DNA of 64,000 nt from Lathyrus oleraceus (Eukaryota > Streptophyta > Magnoliopsida > Fabales > Fabaceae): contig NC_066579.1 of the NCBI RefSeq assembly GCF_024323335.1, positions 245,021,068 through 245,085,067 of the forward strand. Direction: 5' to 3'. The notes under the pieces were generated by a model. It saw only the letters and a program-made list of their open reading frames with translations. It searched no databases and was not told the DNA's origin. The position numbers and the translations under genes are program-made. Below, in pieces: positions 1-10,834 of this stretch. The stretch's first letter is position 1; every line of letters begins with the position of its first letter.

Positions 1-335
1 TGCATATCAGTTGCAATTGCAGTGCCTTCGTGAATTTGGCATCTATTGCATTCTCCCGTGAACTTGGCCAGCAGTTTTACATGCTTGTATCCACAGACTC
101 AATATCCTTCGAAGATGAATATCCTATTCCTGCAGTATCACATGGCATTAAACAACTCTTCCATTTAATATGAAATTGAGTAAACTATGTTTAGGTCAAA
201 GTTGATCCAATGAGATTAATTTCAGAACCTATTTCCGGTATTACGTTTTAAAAGTAATAACAAATGTTAGAACCGAATAGAACGAAACTAAAAAACTTAT
301 CTGCATATAAGCTACCGCCATCCACAGTTCTGTCG
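1..335. other. Unassigned left flank of element C1, with a short open frame
   Basis: This is the target DNA to the left of copia element C1; it continues at 16747 after the element. I recognise no transposon or RNA gene in it. A plus-strand frame is open from position 3 to a TGA at 171-173 (56 codons, no start codon in the window) and could be the last exon of a gene lying further left. Its residues read as ordinary globular protein, but I cannot name a family. After the stop the sequence is AT-rich with no further long frame. Treat any gene call here as a guess. Confidence 0.3.
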
Positions 336-340
336 GATAG

Positions 341-662
341 TGAAATTCTAGTTATCAGACTTTGGATGTCACACGGGTTGTTATGACATCCAATTCTGCA
401 CATACAGGAATTATGCAGAACTTACCAGTAAGTGCAGTAAATAACACAAGTGATTGTTTACCCAGTTCAGTCCAACATGACCTACATCTGGGGGCTACCA
501 AGCCAGGGAGGAAATCCACTATTAGTAGTATCAATTCAAAGCTAAACTCACTCGTTTACAACTTATCACTTAATCCCTACCCAATGCAATTTCAATCTTA
601 ACCTAAGATCAGAGTTCCTACTCACTCCCCCTCAATCACCTCAGTGATTACTATCTTTAAAC
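341..662 (-). repeat. C1 3' LTR, part 1
   Basis: This is the outer 322 bp of the left LTR, from TG at 341 to the insertion point of G1 at 662/663. It matches 15335-15656 with three substitutions by eye. The LTR resumes at 8811. The frame at 362-601 in it recurs at 15356-15595 only because it is LTR sequence; it is not a gene. Confidence 0.93.
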
Positions 663-1366
663 TGTAACACCCTTCTAAAATACCCCAAATATTTAATTAA
701 AAATAATAAACATATAACAATTCAGAGTAATTATGCCATTCAAGGGTGTCACACAATTATTCACACCATTCAACAATATAACGGTCATGCTCTTTTATTA
801 ATTCAAAACATAAACATTTGCATAAAATGCAACGGATAGAGATCTCCTCAATCATTTAAAACATGTAACATTCACATGTAAAATATTCAACAAGGTAAAT
901 ATCCCATCCCGATGTTACATCTATCAGAGCACGACCCACTAAGGAGACTACACTAGACTCCAAGCATTCGCTTCTACTCAACTCATTTCTCGTTACCTGA
1001 AAAATAGTTGTAAGGGTGAGTTCCTCAATCAATATAATAAGCAATATAAAATATCATGCAATGTTAAGTAATTTAACACATTAATCACCCTAATCACAAC
1101 ATACAATCAGTAACAGCACATCAGCTCACATCATACTCAACATTCCATAACACACAAGTATAACCTCAAATCATACTCTACAACAACACAAACACACGTA
1201 TAATATTGGAATACATCCATTCATATTATACGCCATACATACATTATGCAATGAGACTCCACACATGCGGTACCGACTATTCTTGAACATATAGTTCAAG
1301 CTCACCGATCCCTCCAGATACGGCTACTAAGCTCACTAGCCCCACTCATTTGAGACCTAGTGACTC

Positions 1367-1574
1367 ACTCACTAATTCCTCACCATGGGAATTAGCTACA
1401 GCCCCGAAGGCTAGACTATGCACACTAATCATCTAGCATGCAAACATCAACAACAAATCCACAATGATTCACTCACTAATTCCTCACCATGGGAATTAGC
1501 TACAGCCCCACAGGCTATGCTATGCACGCTAATCATCTAGCAATGCAGCATCAACAACAATTCACAACGGACAT
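1367..1574. repeat. Imperfect tandem duplication, about 104 bp, in the G1 3' LTR
   Basis: Two copies start near 1367 and 1471. They share the block ACTCACTAATTCCTCACC, the following GGGAATTAGCTACAGCCCC and the later CTAATCATCTAGCA. They differ at several sites, so the duplication is older than this insertion. It lies in the part deleted from the other LTR. Confidence 0.8.
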
Positions 1575-1847
1575 ATGCTCACACTCTAAGCCATACAACA
1601 GTCCATTCACACATACATGCATAATACATACATTCACATTATTATGCATACCGTCATACATCATCAACACATGTATCAACACATCATTATCATGTAAATC
1701 AATTAAACACAGTATTAGCACGCTCTACTAATACCTATACTGCTCAAAACAGCGGGAAATAATCCCTATTACATCATACGCCAACATAGGCCGACTCTCA
1801 ATTATGTACACAACATTAAAAAGTCAATTTTTCCACTCTGTAACAGT

Positions 1848-2026
1848 GTTAACCGGTTAAAGCCCTGGGTTAACCGGTTAACGCAGGCAAAAACACATTT
1901 TCTGGCAAAACGCAACAGTGTTAACCGGTTAACGCCCTGGGTTAACCGGTTAACGCAGGCAAAACAGCACATTTTCACAAATTATAACAGTGTTAACCGG
2001 TTAACACCCTGGGTTAACCGGTTAAC
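1848..2026. repeat. Array of paired GTTAACCGGTTAAC palindromes in the G1 3' LTR
   Basis: Three units with an exact 72-bp period hold two 14-bp palindromes each, starting at 1848/1869, 1920/1941 and 1992/2013. Within every pair the starts are 21 bp apart (7-bp spacer GCCCTGG or ACCCTGG). One base of the first palindrome is changed. The half-site GGTTAA is the classical GT-1 box of plant trihelix factors; use of the array as a binding site is inference. Confidence 0.93.
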
Positions 2027-2628
2027 GCAGACAAAACAGCAGTTCCTGCGCTAACACAAGGCAGAATGCAGAATTCTCCGCATTTTCCGCCGTTGGAGGA
2101 CTTCCGGACCTCCGATTCCGATCCCGTAAGAAGCTATACGTTCGGAATTTCACAACTAACCCAAACACAGATCCAATTACAGTCTAAATACAATTTATCC
2201 AACATAATTCTTCAGCATCAACAATCCCAATTAGGGTCAAATTAACGGCTTATCACTACCCATCACATATTATCCCATAATACCCATTAATCGACGATAA
2301 ACCCCCCTTACCTGATTAATCCGGCGAATCTCAAGCTCCAAGCTCTTCTCTTCTCCAACCTTCTTCCTCTTGCTCTGCCTCTTGCCCTTTTCCTCTTTCA
2401 CGATCGCTTCTCTGCTTTTTCACGTAAAAACCTTTTTACTCCAAATGGGCTCTTTTCCTTATTTCCAACATATATATATTTTCCAAATTATATTATTATT
2501 CAAATAATAATAATAATTCAATAATTCCAACATAATTATAATAATAATAATCCAATTATCTAATTAAATTAATAAATATATTATTAACTTAATTTAAATA
2601 ATTATCATATTATTATCGGGGTGTTACA

Positions 2629-2641
2629 ACTCTCCCCCACT
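2629..2641 (-). other. G1 polypurine tract
   Basis: On the minus strand this reads AGTGGGGGAGAGT and directly abuts the 3' LTR. It is the primer for plus-strand DNA synthesis. Confidence 0.9.
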
Positions 2642-2670
2642 AAAAGAGTTTTCGTCCTCGAAAACATACC

Positions 2671-5600
2671 TCAAGCGAATAACTCCGGATAAGACTCCTT
2701 CATCTGACTCTCAAGTTCCCAAGTCACATTGCCACCTGCTGGTCCTCCCCAAGCTACCTTCACCAAGGCAATCTCTTTACCCCGCAACTGCTTCAACTCC
2801 CGATCCTCGATCCTCATAGGTGATGTTTCAACAGTCAGGTTATCTCTCACCTGTACATCATCTACTTGGACGACATGCGACGGATCATGAATGTACCTCC
2901 TCAACTGAGACACATGAAAAACTTCATGCAAATTCGCAAGCGACGGCGGTAAAGCGACACGATAGGCTACCTCCCCTATCCTCTCTAAAATCTGATAAGG
3001 ACCAATAAATCGAGGTGTCAACTTCTTCGACTTCAAAGCTCGACCAACACCAGTTATCGGAGTAACACGAAGAAACACATGATCTCCCTCTTGGAACTCG
3101 AGTGACTTCCTCCTCTTATCATGATAACTCTTCTGACGACTCTGAGCAATTCTCATCTTCTCCTGAATCATCTTAATCTTTTCCGTGGTTTGTTGAACAA
3201 TCTCCGGTCCAACCACAGCACTCTCACCGGACTCATACCAACACAAAGGTGTCCGACATCTCCTACCATACAAAGCTTCGAACGGTGCCATACCAATGCT
3301 CGAATGAAAACTATTGTTGTAGGTAAACTCAATCAAAGGTAAATAACAATCCCAAGCACCTCCCTTTTCCAAAACACAAGCTCTCAAAAGATCCTCTAAT
3401 GACTGAATCGTCCTCTCAGTCTGACCATCAGTCTGCGGATGATATGCAGAACTCAATCTCAGCTTAGTTCCCAAAGCCCTCTGCAAACCTTCCCAGAACT
3501 TCGATGTAAATCTAGGATCTCTGTCCGAAACAATACTCGACGGAATACCATGCAAACTTACAACCTTCTCAATATACAACTCAGCTAATCTCTCTAACGG
3601 ATAATCCATTCTGATCGGAATGAAATGAGCCGACTTCGTCAATCTATCCACAATCACCCAAATGGCTTCAAAATTCTTATTTGTCCTCGGCAAACCAGAA
3701 ACAAAATCCATACTGATACTATCCCACTTCCACTCTGGAATAGCCAATGGTTGCATTAGCCCAGACGGCTTCTGATGCTCAATCTTTGACTTCTGACAAG
3801 TCAAACAGGAATAAACAAAACTCGCAATTTCTTTCTTCATTCCCGGCCACCAAAATAACTTTTTCAAATCATGATACATCTTCGTAGCTCCAGGATGAAT
3901 ACTCAGGCCGCTACGATGTCCTTCCTCCAGAATACTCCTCTTAAGTTCGGTAACATCCGGAATACACACCCGATTACCAAATTTCAAAACACCATTCTCA
4001 TCAACTCTGAATTCACCACCTTGGCCTTGATTCACTAAAGTCAACTTATCAACCAAAAACACATCGGATTTCTGACCCTCTCTGATCTCATCCATAATAC
4101 CACTTGTTAACTTCAACATTCCCAATTTAACACTATTGTGAGTACTCTCACACACCAAACTCAAGTCTCTAAACTGCTCAATCAGATCCAATTCCTTAAC
4201 CATTAACATAGACATATGCAATGATTTCCGACTCAATGCATCAGCCACTACATTTGCTTTACCCGGATGGTAATTCAAACCAAAATCATAATCCTTCAGA
4301 AATTCTAACCATCTCCTCTGTCTCATATTCAGCTCTTTCTGATCAAACAAATACTTTAAACTTTTATGGTCACTGAAAACCTCAAATCTCGACCCGTACA
4401 AGTAATGCCTCCATAACTTCAGAACAAATACCACAGCTGCCAACTCTAAATCATGTGTCGGATAGTTCCTCTCATGAACCCTCAGTTGTCTCGAAGCATA
4501 AGCTATAACCTGCTTATTCTGCATCAACACACCACCCAAACCCAACAATGAAGCATCACAGTAAACCTCAAATGGTTCCGACGGACTCGGTAATATCAGA
4601 ATAGGAGCAGTAGTCAACCTTCTCTTTAACTCTTGGAAACCTCCTTCACATTTTGAGTCCCAAACAAACGCTTGCCCCTTTCTAGTCAACATCGTCAACG
4701 GTAACGCCAACTTAGAAAATCCCTCAATGAACTTCCTATAATAACCCGCCAAACCAAGAAAACTTCGAATCTCAGCAACAGACTTCGGAGCTTCCCACTT
4801 AGACACCGCTTCTATCTTAGAAGGATCAACAGCAACACCACCTTTTGAAATCACATGACCAAGAAAACTAACCTCTTCTAACCAAAATTCACACTTGGAT
4901 AGTTTAGCAAATAACTTCTTTTCTCGTAGAACTTCTAAAACCACTCTCAAATGCTCAGCATGCTCTTCTTCAGATTTCGAATACACCAAAATGTCATCAA
5001 TAAACACCACAACAAACTTATCTAGGTACGGATGGAAAATCCTATTCATATACTCCATGAATACTCCAGGCGCATTAGTCACACCAAAAGGCATTACAGA
5101 ATACTCATAATGTCCATACCTTGTTCTGAAAGTGGTCTTCTGAATATCCTCAGTTTTCACACGTATCTGATGATACCCAGATCTCAAATCTATCTTGCTG
5201 AACACACTCGCACCAACCAACTGATCCATCAAATCGTCAATCCTCGGTAAAGGATACCGATTCTTGATCGTCACTTTATTCAATTGCCTGTAGTCCACAC
5301 ACAACCTCATAGTACCTTCTTTCTTCTTAACCAACAACACTGGTGCACCCCACGGTGACACACTCGGACGAATAAATTTCTTATCCAACAGATCTTCCAA
5401 CTGACTCTTCAATTCAGCTAACTCAACAGCAGACATACGGTACGGAGCCATCGATATCGGTCTAGTACCAGGTACCAAATTAATCGAGAACTCAACTTCA
5501 CGCTCTGGCGGCAATTCATTCACTTCTTCAGGAAACACATCAGGAAAATCACACACCACCGCTAGATCGCAAATCACCAGTTTATCTTTAGCCTCCAGAG

Positions 5601-6525
5601 TCGCTAACAGCATAAATAACTCCGCCCCATCTGCTACTTCCTCATTCACCTGCCTGGCTGATAGAAACAAACTCTTTCCTTCTTCAATCTCAGGAAATAT
5701 CACAGTCTTATCAAAACAGTTGATAGAAACTCGGTTAAACACCAACCAGTTCATTCCCAAGATAACATCAATCTGCACTAGTGGAAGACACACAAGGTCT
5801 ATCCCAAAGTCTCTACCAAAAATACTCAAAGGACAATTCAAACAAACTGAAGTAGTAGTCACTGAACCCTTCGCAGGAGTATCAATCACCATACTTCCAA
5901 GCATCTCAGATATCTCTAACTTAAGTTTCACAGCACAATCCAAAGATATAAAGGAATGAGTAGCACCGGTGTCAATAATAGCTACAAGAGGAAAGCCATT
6001 AATATAACACGTACCTCGGATCAAACGATCATCTGCAGAAGTCTCAGAACCCGATAAAGCAAAGACCTTGCCTCCTGACTGATTCTCTCTCTTCGGCTTA
6101 GGACACTGTGGACTGATATGACCCAACTCTCCACAGTTGAAACAAGTTACAGTCTTCAACCGGCACTCTGCAGCCAAATGACCACCTTTGCCACACTTGA
6201 AACATTTCATCTCAGCACTGGTACACTCATGGACCCGATGTCCAGCCCGACCACATCTATAACACTTAGCAGGGGCACTAGAGTCTCCCCCACTAGGCCT
6301 CTTCATCCCACTCTGCTTCTGAAAACCTTTGCCAGCTGTATACGGTTTTCCACGGTCATTCTGATTCTTGCCTTTTCTATCAACCCTCTGCTGATAGCTC
6401 TCCGCTCTGGCTTTGGAATCCTGTTCAAAAATCCTGCAACAGTCAACCAAGTCAGAAAACACTCTGATCCGCTGATATCCAATAGCCTGTTTGATCTCGG
6501 GACGCAACCCGTTCTCAAACTTCAC
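2671..6525 (-). CDS. pol: G1 pol: zinc knuckles, protease, RT, RNase H, integrase, chromodomain
   Basis: This 1284-codon frame carries the end of Gag and all of Pol. Three CCHC zinc knuckles lie at residues 88-101, 108-121 and 128-141. The aspartic protease motif is DTGATH at 185-190. Reverse transcriptase spans about 363-525 with FIDD at 508-511. RNase H runs from about 655 to 765. Integrase has a zinc-binding region near 870-925 and a core with the aspartates in SMDF and SDRD and the glutamate in GQTER. A chromodomain ends the protein (about 1230-1284), which places it among chromoviruses of the Tekay/Del clade. No internal stop is present and the visible catalytic residues are intact. The listed start (GTG) is only where the frame opens; it truly continues from gag across the frame change. 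Confidence 0.95.
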   Translation of the reverse strand: MKFENGLRPEIKQAIGYQRIRVFSDLVDCCRIFEQDSKARAESYQQRVDRKGKNQNDRGKPYTAGKGFQKQSGMKRPSGGDSSAPAKCYRCGRAGHRVHECTSAEMKCFKCGKGGHLAAECRLKTVTCFNCGELGHISPQCPKPKRENQSGGKVFALSGSETSADDRLIRGTCYINGFPLVAIIDTGATHSFISLDCAVKLKLEISEMLGSMVIDTPAKGSVTTTSVCLNCPLSIFGRDFGIDLVCLPLVQIDVILGMNWLVFNRVSINCFDKTVIFPEIEEGKSLFLSARQVNEEVADGAELFMLLATLEAKDKLVICDLAVVCDFPDVFPEEVNELPPEREVEFSINLVPGTRPISMAPYRMSAVELAELKSQLEDLLDKKFIRPSVSPWGAPVLLVKKKEGTMRLCVDYRQLNKVTIKNRYPLPRIDDLMDQLVGASVFSKIDLRSGYHQIRVKTEDIQKTTFRTRYGHYEYSVMPFGVTNAPGVFMEYMNRIFHPYLDKFVVVFIDDILVYSKSEEEHAEHLRVVLEVLREKKLFAKLSKCEFWLEEVSFLGHVISKGGVAVDPSKIEAVSKWEAPKSVAEIRSFLGLAGYYRKFIEGFSKLALPLTMLTRKGQAFVWDSKCEGGFQELKRRLTTAPILILPSPSEPFEVYCDASLLGLGGVLMQNKQVIAYASRQLRVHERNYPTHDLELAAVVFVLKLWRHYLYGSRFEVFSDHKSLKYLFDQKELNMRQRRWLEFLKDYDFGLNYHPGKANVVADALSRKSLHMSMLMVKELDLIEQFRDLSLVCESTHNSVKLGMLKLTSGIMDEIREGQKSDVFLVDKLTLVNQGQGGEFRVDENGVLKFGNRVCIPDVTELKRSILEEGHRSGLSIHPGATKMYHDLKKLFWWPGMKKEIASFVYSCLTCQKSKIEHQKPSGLMQPLAIPEWKWDSISMDFVSGLPRTNKNFEAIWVIVDRLTKSAHFIPIRMDYPLERLAELYIEKVVSLHGIPSSIVSDRDPRFTSKFWEGLQRALGTKLRLSSAYHPQTDGQTERTIQSLEDLLRACVLEKGGAWDCYLPLIEFTYNNSFHSSIGMAPFEALYGRRCRTPLCWYESGESAVVGPEIVQQTTEKIKMIQEKMRIAQSRQKSYHDKRRKSLEFQEGDHVFLRVTPITGVGRALKSKKLTPRFIGPYQILERIGEVAYRVALPPSLANLHEVFHVSQLRRYIHDPSHVVQVDDVQVRDNLTVETSPMRIEDRELKQLRGKEIALVKVAWGGPAGGNVTWELESQMKESYPELFA

Positions 6526-7040
6526 ACATTTTGAAAATTTCCAGCAGCCTCATTATAGGGAGTGTAATACTTAGACAGCTCTGTGAACTTAGTAGCATAC
6601 TCAGTAACAGACCTGTTACCCTGCTTCAATTCCAAAAACTCTATCTCTTTCTTTCCTCTGACATCCTCTGGAAAGTACTTCCTCAGAAATCTCTCTCTGA
6701 ACACAGCCCAAGTGATCTCAGTATTCCCAGCAGATTCCAACTCAGTGCGGGTAGCAACCCACCAATCATCAGCTTCTTCTGACAGCATATGCGTACCGAA
6801 CCTGACCTTCTGGTTATCGGCACACTCAGTCACTCGGAAGATTCTCTCTATCTCCTTCAACCACTTCTGAGCACCATCTGGATCGTATGCTCCCTTGAAC
6901 ATTGGAGGATTGTTCTTCTGGAACTCACTCAGTTGACGAGCAGCTCCCATTCCCACAACATTCGGATTTCCTCCAAGTACTCCAGCTAGCATACCCAGAG
7001 CCTCAGCAATCGCAACATCATCTCTACCTCTTCCAGCCAT
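6522..7040 (-). CDS. gag: G1 gag, N-terminal part
   Basis: A 172-codon frame starting at the first ATG after the primer site. It encodes the N-terminal two thirds of a Ty3/gypsy Gag (retrotransposon Gag domain, about residues 50-160, with the conserved tryptophans WW and WAVFRERF). The capsid-like part packs the element RNA. It ends at a TGA (6522-6524), while the rest of Gag, including the zinc knuckles, is read in the -1 frame from there. Four codons before the stop, in register, is the heptamer A AAT TTT (6534-6540). This fits the X XXY YYZ pattern of -1 slippery sites. A plain indel is the simpler explanation, because Tekay/Del elements normally have one continuous frame. Confidence 0.85.
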   Translation of the reverse strand: MAGRGRDDVAIAEALGMLAGVLGGNPNVVGMGAARQLSEFQKNNPPMFKGAYDPDGAQKWLKEIERIFRVTECADNQKVRFGTHMLSEEADDWWVATRTELESAGNTEITWAVFRERFLRKYFPEDVRGKKEIEFLELKQGNRSVTEYATKFTELSKYYTPYNEAAGNFQNV

Positions 7041-7148
7041 CTCTATTCTGAAAACCCAACAAGCTAAAACAATAAGTACTGATAGGGTTACACAACACCT
7101 ATCCCGTACAGGGAAACAGAATAATTACGACTCGACTCGACCGACTAT

Positions 7149-7160
7149 GCTCTGATACCA
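7149..7160 (-). other. G1 primer binding site
   Basis: On the minus strand, four bases inside the 5' LTR, the sequence reads TGGTATCAGAGC. It is complementary to the 3' end of plant initiator methionine tRNA, the usual primer of Tekay/Del elements. The short leader between it and gag (7041-7148) holds nothing else that I can identify. Confidence 0.93.
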
Positions 7161-7164
7161 CTAA

Positions 7165-8805
7165 TGTAACACCCTTCTAAAATACCCCAAATATTTAATT
7201 AAAAATAATAAACATATAACAATTCAGAGTAATTATGCCATTCAAGGGTGTCACACAATTATTCACACCATTCAACAATATAACGGTCATGCTCTTTTAT
7301 TAATTCAAAACATAACATTTGCATAAAACGCAACGGATAGAGATCTCCTCAATCATGTAAAACATGTAACATTCACATGTAAAATATTCAACAAGGTAAA
7401 TATCCCATCCCGATGTTACATCTATCAGAGCACGACCCACTAAGGAGACTACACTAGACTCCAAGCATTCGCTTCTACTCAACTCATTTCTCGTTACCTG
7501 AAAAATAGTTGTAAGGGTGAGTTCCTCAATCAATATAATAAGCATTATAAAATATCATGCAATGTTAAGTAATTTAACACATTAATCACCCTAATCACAA
7601 CATACAATCAGTAACAGCACATCAGCTCACATCATACTCAACATTCCATAACACACAAGTATAACCTCAAATCATACTCTACAACAACACAAACACACGT
7701 ATAATATTGGAATACATCCATTCATATTATACGCCATACATACATTATGCAATGAGACTCCACACATGCGGTACCGACTATTCTTGAACATATAGTTCAA
7801 GCTCACCGATCCCTCCACACATGCATACCGTCATACATCATCAACACATGTATCAACACATCATTATCATGTAAATCAATTAAACACAGTATTAGCACGC
7901 TCTACTAATACCTATACTGCTCAAAACAGCGGGAAATAATCCCTATTACATCATACGCCAACATAGGCCGACTCTCAATTATGTACACAACATTAAAAAG
8001 CCAATTTTTCCACTCTGTAACAGTGTTAACCGGTTAACGCCCTGGGTTAACCGGTTAATGCAGGCAAAAACACATTTTCTGGCAAAACGCAACAGTGTTA
8101 ACCGGTTAACGCCCTGGGTTAACCGGTTAACGCAGGCAAAACAGCACATTTTCACAAATTATAACAGTGTTAACCGGTTAACACCCTGGGTTAACCGGTT
8201 AACGCAGACAAAACAGCAGTTCCTCCGCTAACACAAGGCAGAATGCAGAATTCTCCGCATTTTCCGCCGTTGGAGGACTTCCGGACCTCCGATTCCGATC
8301 CCGTAAGAAGCTATACGTTCGGAATTTCACAACTAACCCAAACACAGATCCAATTACAGTCTAAATACAATTTATCCAACATAATTCTTCAGCATCAACA
8401 ATCCCAATTAGGGTCAAATTAACGGCTTATCACTACCCATCACATATTATCCCATAATACCCATTAATCGACGATAAACCCCCCTTACCTGATTAATCCG
8501 GCGAATCTCAAGCTCCAAGCTCTTTTCTTCTCCAACCTTCTTCCTCTTGCTCTGCCTCTTGCCCTTTTCCTCTTTCACGATCGCTTCTCTGCTTTTTCAC
8601 GTAAAAACCTTTTTACTCCAAATGGGCTCTTTTCCTTATTTCCAACATATATATATTTTCCAAATTATATTATTATTCCAATAATAATAATAATTCAATA
8701 ATTCCAACATAATTATAATAATAATAATCCAATTATCTAATTAAATTAATAAATATATTATTAACTTAATTTAAATAATTATCATATTATTATCGGGGTG
8801 TTACA
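7165..8805 (-). repeat. G1 5' LTR (short form)
   Basis: 1641 bp, same termini as the copy at 663-2628. It lacks the segment equivalent to about 1317-1642; the junction is near 7817. The palindrome array is at 8025-8203. Since the LTRs of a new insertion are identical, the loss happened after insertion. Confidence 0.95.
8025..8203. repeat. Array of paired GTTAACCGGTTAAC palindromes in the G1 5' LTR
   Basis: This is the counterpart of 1848-2026. Palindromes start at 8025/8046, 8097/8118 and 8169/8190, again with a 72-bp unit and 21-bp pair spacing. The second palindrome has one changed end base. A different single palindrome is hit in each LTR copy. Confidence 0.93.
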
Positions 8806-8810
8806 TAAAC

Positions 8811-9895
8811 AATATTAAAGACAAGTTGAAGTCACACTTCAAACAACTCTTGATTGTGCTTCACAGCTTTAATCAAGATACACAGCACTCACGCTTAAAA
8901 GCTTTGAGCGACACAACACTTACAACTCAATGAACACCCTATGCCACAACTATCATCTACTTGATAATGGCTTAGCTTACAAGATACGTCTAATACAAGA
9001 CTCACAAAAATACAGCAGTGAAGTATGATGGACACACAAAATCTTCACGCCTCAAAATCCCTGAAACTGAATGAAGGAACGCCTTCCTTTTATATTGCAG
9101 TACCCTGGGCTTTTGCACTTGTATTCTCCTGAATTTAAGGTCACGCGAGTTCCCATAAATTCAACATTTAGGTTACTAACAAATAGGCTATTTGTTAGGT
9201 TCATTGAATGTAGCTTGGTTGTCGATTTCCTGGATTTTCTCTCAGTTGTTGAATCCCTGAAGAATAGCCTGAGAAAAAGCTGAAACAGAAAACTGAACAA
9301 CCTACAATATAGCATATGCTGTCAGGCATGAATGTCACGACATTCAGCTTGACATCAAGGTCCATATGCTGAGTCTGTTTTTCCAGAAAACAGACTGTAC
9401 AATTTTGCTGACCTGTACATGATCAAAAAGACCATACTACAGTAACAGCTTACATTAATAAATGTCAAAGTGTCCAACTTAACATTTACACATTTGGCCT
9501 TCAGTTAGTTCTGTTATTCTCTTGAATAACAAACTAAGTTACATGCTGAAGTATAGCAGAACACCACTCTGTCTAATGTTCAGTAGCTGCTGTCAATGAA
9601 TGTCATCACATCCAGTTTGACATTCAGTCAGTAGGCCTCATGCCAGATCTGGTCTTTCCTTGATAACCAGACTGGAAATAAATACTAAGTTCTAGCAGAA
9701 CACTAGCTGTTCTATTCCTTAGTATCTGTTGACAGGTATGAATGTCACAGCATCCAGTTTGACATTCAATAAATCCTGTGTTAGCTAGTCCTGCAGCAAC
9801 TACAATGTAGTCACACATACATGTCATGACATCGGTCAAGACATTAGTAACCAGCTAGTGTTTTACCATATAATGCAGCCAATTAAGCACCTACA
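8811..9895 (-). repeat. C1 3' LTR, part 2
   Basis: This is the remaining 1085 bp of the left LTR after the nested element G1; 322 plus 1085 equals the 1407 bp of the other LTR. It ends in CTACA at 9895, directly followed by a polypurine tract on the minus strand. It contains several copies of a TGTCA/TGACA dyad motif (about 9330-9845), each followed 10-15 bp later by a further GACAT. Confidence 0.93.
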
Positions 9896-9907
9896 AACTC
9901 CCCCTTT
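9896..9907 (-). other. C1 polypurine tract next to the 3' LTR
   Basis: On the minus strand this reads AAAGGGGGAGTT and touches the 3' LTR, where plus-strand DNA synthesis is primed. A second very similar tract lies about 265 bp upstream, near 10165-10177. Several polypurine tracts before the 3' LTR are a known Sirevirus trait. The stretch between the two tracts holds no gene that I can support. Confidence 0.85.
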
Positions 9908-10297
9908 GGCAAATTTTTGGCTAAAACACTTTGATCCCCATAACAGAGTTCATGGCAGCGGAATCACACACCTAGCAGAAATTAATACTAGCTAATACAC
10001 TCAGAGTGGCAGCAAACTCACACATATGGAAGTTAAATAAAAACTTCACACAGCAGCACACACATACAGAAGTTAAATCTAAACTTCAACACACAATAGC
10101 TGCAGGGGAGGAATCTGTCGTCATGAGGGTCTGTTATAGAGACCCACTCTGTTTGTCAGGGGTTACTCCCCCTTTTTGTCAAAAATGTTGCCAAAGCCAA
10201 CAACATAACCAGAGAATAATGACAGAGTTACAGACTTGGTTTGACTTCACAGTTTCAACCAAGTTACCATCCACTTGATCTTGCTTCACAGCTTTGA

Positions 10298-10558
10298 TCA
10301 AGTAATCACCCACTTTTGCTTTACAGTAGGTACCACCATATCAGATGCCATGATTCTGTTTCTGACATCCAGAACCACTCCTGCATGAACAGCATCCTTG
10401 AACTCCTGCAGGTACATTGGCCTTCTCACAGTAGGGTGTCTCCTTACCCTCTTGTATCCACCCTTGTTGCAAGTAGCATAACTATGATCTGTTGACCAAT
10501 CATAGCCTAGTACAAATTGTTTAATAGGCAGAGATATTAAACAATTTATCCCAACCAT
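10298..10558 (-). other. Open frame of unknown meaning between C1 pol and the 3' LTR
   Basis: An 86-codon minus-strand frame lies just downstream of the end of pol. Sireviruses often carry an extra, envelope-like gene in this position, but I see no resemblance to the envelope-like frames of C2 and X. It has no membrane segment or other motif that I recognise. It may be chance or a remnant of a lost third gene. Confidence 0.2.
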
Positions 10559-10567
10559 CAGTGGTTG

Positions 10568-10834
10568 CTATAAGGTCTCAGAGAGACATATTCCCAGTTT
10601 GCTCCTTAAGTTTTCAAACTGAGTAGCATCCAGAGCCTTTGTAAATATGTCAGCCAGTTGAAGATCCGTGGCTACATGTTCCAAAGTGATCACCTTGTCT
10701 TCCACCAGATCTCTGATGAAGTGGTGCCTAATGTCAATATGTTTGGTCCTGCTGTGTTGGATGGGATTCTTGGAGATATTGATGGCATTGAGATTATCAC
10801 AGAACAATGTCATGACATTTTGAGTGACATTGTA
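10568..10834 (-). pseudogene. pol: C1 end of RNase H, after an in-frame TAG
   Basis: This is the last stretch of the copia RNase H domain, read in the same frame as 10835-12670 after the TAG codon. It holds the typical C-terminal block with the KNPIQHSRTKHIDIRHHFIR run and ends at 10568. The corresponding place in element C2 carries a glutamate codon, so the TAG is best read as a point mutation in C1. Confidence 0.88.

Larger units (their letters stand above)
663..2628 (-). repeat. G1 3' LTR (long form)
   Basis: 1966 bp, from TGTAACACCC to GGTGTTACA. It carries a segment of about 324 bp that is missing in the other LTR (about 1317-1642 here). That segment includes an imperfect tandem duplication of about 104 bp (units starting near 1367 and 1471). 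The palindrome array is at 1848-2026, and the inner end is AT-rich. The short frames in it are LTR shadows. Confidence 0.95.
663..8805 (-). mobile_element. G1: Ty3/gypsy chromovirus of the Tekay/Del type, nested in C1
   Basis: A complete element on the minus strand inserted into the 3' LTR of C1. The 5-bp target duplication is TAAAC at 658-662 and 8806-8810, and joining the flanks restores C1's LTR exactly. The order on the minus strand is 5' LTR (7165-8805), primer site, gag, pol with a C-terminal chromodomain, polypurine tract, 3' LTR (663-2628). The LTRs differ by about ten substitutions and one single-base indel outside one deletion of roughly 324 bp. It is therefore the youngest-looking element here. 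The only coding lesion that I see is the frame change between gag and pol. Confidence 0.96.

Noticed and set aside
6118..6870. Plus-strand frames over G1 gag (6118-6534, 6531-6782, 6583-6870)
   Set aside because: They are antisense shadows of the gag and zinc-knuckle coding sequence.
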